Below, piece by piece: positions 30,084 through 32,804 of a stretch of DNA of 32,804 nt (the stretch's first letter is position 1; each line of letters opens with the position of its first letter). Below the pieces are notes generated by a model. The model worked only from the letters and a program-made list of their open reading frames with translations. It did no database searches and was not told the origin of the DNA. The position numbers and the translations under genes are program-made. This DNA is from an uncultured Bacteroidales bacterium (lineage in GTDB: Bacteria > Bacteroidota > Bacteroidia > Bacteroidales > F082), in contig CALBNV010000108.1 of assembly GCA_937896895.1 (NCBI GenBank), forward strand, positions 1-32,804, given 5' to 3'.

Positions 30084-30275
30084 AACAAAATTTTTAATAT
30101 ACAGCATTGATTTTCAATTTTTTACGATAATTTTTGTGTAAATTTTTATTAACAATTCAAATCAAAAAAAACATCATCACAAATGATTAATCCACAACAT
30201 TTTAGTTTTTCCATTAACAATTCAAAATTGTCATCAAATTTTATCGTGATGGAACATTCCTATCAAATTATTTAG

Positions 30276-30283
30276 TACTTTTG
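30276..30283 (+). promoter_or_regulatory. -7 promoter box of the glycosyltransferase-lgt unit
   Basis: TACTTTTG (TAnnTTTG) lies 17 bp upstream of the TTG start at 30301. The A/T-rich stretch 30084-30275 between divergent dprA and this gene shows no gene. Confidence 0.6.
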
Positions 30284-30300
30284 CAAAAATTTACAAAGAA

Positions 30301-31380
30301 TTGGGTAAAAACATTCTAATATGCCCTCTGGATTGGGGGCTTGGTCACGCTACGCGGTGCGTTCCGATAATAAAGGCAGTGACGGAGCAAGGTCACAAGG
30401 CAGTTATTGCCGCCGACCTCGAACCTCTGGCATTTCTTCAAAAAGAGTTTCCTGAGGCGGAGTTTATCAAATTTCCTGGGTTCAGACCAACATACAGCAA
30501 AGGCAACTCTCAGGTTCTCAAGATGTTGTCATCTTCACCCGGAGCAATACGCGATTTCAGGAGAGACCATCAGACAGTTGAATCAATAGTGAAGAACTAC
30601 GGCATTGACGCGATAATCTCCGACAACCGTTTCGGCTGCTGGAGCGATTTGGTCCACTCCGTCTTCATCTCGCATCAGCTGAACATTCAGGTCCCGAGCG
30701 GCTGGAAATGGGCAGCACCTATTATAAAAACGTTTAACCACAGCTACGTAAACAATTACGACGAGCTATGGATTCCCGACTGCGACTACAAACTGTCGCT
30801 TTCCGGGCGGCTCTCGCATCCAAGCGGCTTGAAAATCAAGACTTCATACATCGGTTTGCTCAGCCGTTTCGGTTCTGACAATCAGGAAGATGAAGTCAAA
30901 GACAACAAATATCTCGTGATACTTTCAGGTCCGGAGCCACAACGTACTATTTTCGAGAACATCGTGCTGAAACAGGCCGCCAACATCAAAGACAACGTCT
31001 TGATTCTCAGGGCGAAACCCGACCATCACGACTTCCCAAGAAACATCCCCGAAAACGTCTCCATGTTCAACCATGTCGATGACGAGATGTTTGTCGAACT
31101 CATCAACAGCTCGGAAAACATCATCTGCCGTGGCGGTTATTCCTCGCTGATGGACCTCGTGCGACTCAACAGAAACGCTTATCTCGTCCCGACGCCGGGT
31201 CAGACAGAACAGGAATATCTGTGCGTGCATTTGGGCAGGCTCGGCTATTTCAACTGGTGCAAACAATCTGGTTTTCAATTAGATAAAGTCTCTGTACCAA
31301 ATATTAAGATGAGAGAGAAATTCAAAGATGACGAAGAAAAAATCAACGAGTTCATAAATAATTGGATGAAGACAATTTAA
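30301..31380 (+). CDS. Glycosyltransferase of the MurG/GT28-like type
   Basis: The 359-aa protein is a GT-B glycosyltransferase. The N-terminal Rossmann domain opens with NILICPLDWGLGHATRCVP, the Gly-rich acceptor-side loop. The C-terminal domain has a LVILSGPEPQRTIFENIVL strand and the donor-binding region CRGGYSSLMDLVRLNRNAYL followed by TPGQTEQEY (about 277-308), like the MurG GGxSS...QEYNA pattern. Substrates are unknown; addition of a sugar to a lipid or envelope glycan is likely. The start is TTG at 30301 with AAAGAA upstream. No ATG fits the family N terminus. It lies 51 bp upstream of lgt and is probably cotranscribed. Confidence 0.83.
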   Translation: MGKNILICPLDWGLGHATRCVPIIKAVTEQGHKAVIAADLEPLAFLQKEFPEAEFIKFPGFRPTYSKGNSQVLKMLSSSPGAIRDFRRDHQTVESIVKNYGIDAIISDNRFGCWSDLVHSVFISHQLNIQVPSGWKWAAPIIKTFNHSYVNNYDELWIPDCDYKLSLSGRLSHPSGLKIKTSYIGLLSRFGSDNQEDEVKDNKYLVILSGPEPQRTIFENIVLKQAANIKDNVLILRAKPDHHDFPRNIPENVSMFNHVDDEMFVELINSSENIICRGGYSSLMDLVRLNRNAYLVPTPGQTEQEYLCVHLGRLGYFNWCKQSGFQLDKVSVPNIKMREKFKDDEEKINEFINNWMKTI

Positions 31381-31431
31381 CTGCCGACAATTACGTTAAG
31401 ACAATTCAAATACATTAAAAACTGACAGATC

Positions 31432-32280
31432 ATGAACTTAGGCTACATAGTTTGGGACGTCAACCCGTACATTTTCGTTTTTCCGGAGAAATTCCCGTTG
31501 CTTGGCGGGCATCCGGTAGCATGGTACGGACTGCTTTGGGCGATGGTGTTCATCGTCGGTTATTACCTGATAAAACGCATCTACAAAAAAGAAGGCATCG
31601 GCGAGGAATGGGCCGACAAGATCCTCATGTACATGTTGATTTTCACCATCATAGGTGCGCGTCTCGGGCATTGTCTCTTTTACGAACCGCAATATTATTT
31701 CTCCAATCCCGTCAAATTCCTTGCCATCTGGGAAGGCGGTTTGGCGAGTCACGGCGGCGCCATCGGCATCCTTATCGGGATGTTCATCTACGCCAAGAAA
31801 CTCAAGAAGCCATATCTTTGGGTCCTCGACCGCCTCGTCATCTGCGTGGCGATAGGCGGCGCCCTGATCCGCACCGGCAACCTCATGAACTCCGAGATTT
31901 ACGGTGATGCGACGACGCTCCCGTGGGGGTTCAAGTTCGTCCGCGACTGGGCCCCGGGAACGCCTGTCGATGCCATCCCTGCATGTCATCCGACGCAGAT
32001 ATACGAAGCCTTGGTGTGCATCGCCGTCTTTGCGATTTTGATGTATCTGTTTTTCAAGAAAGACACCGTCAACAAGTACCCGGGCTTCTTCTTCAGTTTC
32101 TTCCTTGTGATGATTTTCGGCTCAAGAATCCTGATTGAATTCATCAAACAACCACAAGTCGAGTTTGAGGTATCCATGACGCTCGACATGGGGCAATGGC
32201 TGAGCATTCCGTTCCTGATTGCAGGAATTGTGATAATGGTGATGGCGTTCAACGGGAAGTTTAAAGCTAAAAGTAAGTAG
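31432..32280 (+). CDS. lgt: Phosphatidylglycerol:prolipoprotein diacylglyceryl transferase
   Basis: Lgt adds diacylglyceryl to the lipobox cysteine of prolipoproteins in the inner membrane. The 282-aa protein has about seven TM helices. Signatures seen are VAWYGLLWA (29-37), GARLGHCLFYEP (75-86), H107 in SHGGAIG, R147 in IRTGNLMNSEIYG, and HPTQIYE (about 187-193). H107 and R147 correspond to the essential His and Arg of the E. coli enzyme. The ATG follows a purine-poor leader, but the N terminus fits the family. The C terminus is basic. Confidence 0.95.
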   Translation: MNLGYIVWDVNPYIFVFPEKFPLLGGHPVAWYGLLWAMVFIVGYYLIKRIYKKEGIGEEWADKILMYMLIFTIIGARLGHCLFYEPQYYFSNPVKFLAIWEGGLASHGGAIGILIGMFIYAKKLKKPYLWVLDRLVICVAIGGALIRTGNLMNSEIYGDATTLPWGFKFVRDWAPGTPVDAIPACHPTQIYEALVCIAVFAILMYLFFKKDTVNKYPGFFFSFFLVMIFGSRILIEFIKQPQVEFEVSMTLDMGQWLSIPFLIAGIVIMVMAFNGKFKAKSK

Positions 32281-32340
32281 ATTTCTGTCTCGCGGATGGG
32301 ACGGAATCGGGCGCAACAGCCGCTTTCTACTTTATAAAGT

Positions 32341-32442
32341 TTGGAGTGTTGAGAGTTGAGAGTGGAGTTTTTTGATGCGACAGCCAACTCCACTCCCAAA
32401 ACTAAAGACTAAAAACTAAAGACTAAAAACTAAAGACTAAAA
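32341..32442. repeat. Hairpin repeat plus 14-bp minisatellite between convergent genes
   Basis: GAGTGGAGTT (32360-32369) pairs with AACTCCACTC (32386-32395). The left flank GTGTTGAGAGTTGAG is the reverse complement of words in the 65-bp repeat at 1-185. Next come three identical 14-bp units ACTAAAGACTAAAA (32401-32414, 32415-32428, 32429-32442). The last unit contains the TAG stop of the neighbouring minus-strand gene (32437-32439). The stretch 32281-32340 before it shows no gene. Confidence 0.85.
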
Positions 32443-32804
32443 TACCTCCCACTCGTCGATGTTCTTCTTTTCGCTTGAAAAACTCACTCCGACCTTAAAT
32501 AGTTTCCTTGAATCCGCGGCGTAAGGCTCGGCGTATCCTTTGTCTTCAATCTGCTTCAACGCTTCGGCTGCCGTGCCGTCCAACTTAAACTCAAAAATAT
32601 AAACGTAGTCGTCCGTCTCAACAATCATGTCGGCGCGGCCGCGTGAGTTTTCTTTTTCAGTCAAAGTCGTGTAGCAGGATAATAGTCTGAATATCAGATA
32701 AAACGTGTAATGATAGTGGCTCTCGTAGCACCACGCGCGTTCCTGGTAGTTCGCGTCGTAAGGGATTGAAGCCATGAAAGCCGACAGTTCGTCGCGGAGG
32801 TCGT
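32437..32804 (-). CDS. PD-(D/E)XK nuclease C-terminal part of an AAA-ATPase-like protein (5' end outside window)
   Basis: The reading frame is open to the right edge, so the true start is beyond the window. The visible 122 codons include FMASIPYDAN, HYHYTFYLIFRLLS, GRADMIVETDDYVYIFEFK (a PD-(D/E)XK signature: D, then E-x-K) and a DKGYAEPYAADSRKLFKVGV ending. This is the C-terminal nuclease domain found on Bacteroidetes proteins with an N-terminal AAA-ATPase-like domain (DUF1703/PDDEXK_9 style). Such genes are usually multicopy, fast-evolving and of unknown function. The stop lies in the 14-bp minisatellite. Confidence 0.85.
   Translation of the reverse strand, partial: DLRDELSAFMASIPYDANYQERAWCYESHYHYTFYLIFRLLSCYTTLTEKENSRGRADMIVETDDYVYIFEFKLDGTAAEALKQIEDKGYAEPYAADSRKLFKVGVSFSSEKKNIDEWEVF

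Overview
The window looks like a chromosomal segment of an uncultured member of the order Bacteroidales. Three things point there: many genes are preceded by the Bacteroidetes -7 promoter box TAnnTTTG; the order outer-membrane barrel, uppS, bamA, ompH, ompH is the usual Bacteroidetes arrangement; and serine palmitoyltransferase, KorAB and DprA all have Bacteroidetes character. No rRNA, tRNA, prophage, CRISPR array or intact insertion sequence was seen. The species cannot be named from the sequence.

Layout. 1-185 holds nearly three copies of a 65-bp repeat, followed by a compact 4-alpha-glucanotransferase (malQ). 1.6-9 kb is almost entirely minus strand. It holds dsbD with an internal duplication, tilS with an in-frame repeat insertion, a tail-anchored unknown protein, a flavin reductase, and a type II restriction-modification pair (C5 methyltransferase plus a HindVP-like endonuclease). 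9-11.8 kb is korAB (2-oxoacid:ferredoxin oxidoreductase).

11.9-16.5 kb is the accessory island. It contains a PIN toxin/antitoxin pair, an acyltransferase, a candidate pseudoknotted ncRNA, an intact DUF1016 nuclease beside a decayed DUF1016 copy, and a DUF4160/DUF2442 pair in which DUF4160 carries an in-frame TAG. Two homologous 24-codon tails of an HNH endonuclease sit directly behind two unrelated accessory genes. A second repeat of about 45 bp occurs three times around the DUF1016 genes. Together these look like a cassette-like turnover zone.

16.6-20.8 kb holds a 2[4Fe-4S] ferredoxin, a MarR regulator, serine palmitoyltransferase divergent from a short-chain reductase (a plausible sphingolipid pair), and a two-domain VOC protein. 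20.9-28 kb is an envelope-assembly cluster: two OmpH/Skp chaperones, BamA, UppS, a DUF6089-like barrel and a single-POTRA Omp85-like protein. 28-32.3 kb has rsgA and dprA, then on the plus strand a glycosyltransferase and lgt. A PD-(D/E)XK protein runs off the right edge.

A theme through the window is low-complexity, strand-biased intergenic repeats that are hairpin-forming or rich in stop codons. They abut or overlap the start and stop codons of neighbouring genes. Motif positions and translations were read by eye, and all homology assignments are by recognition only.
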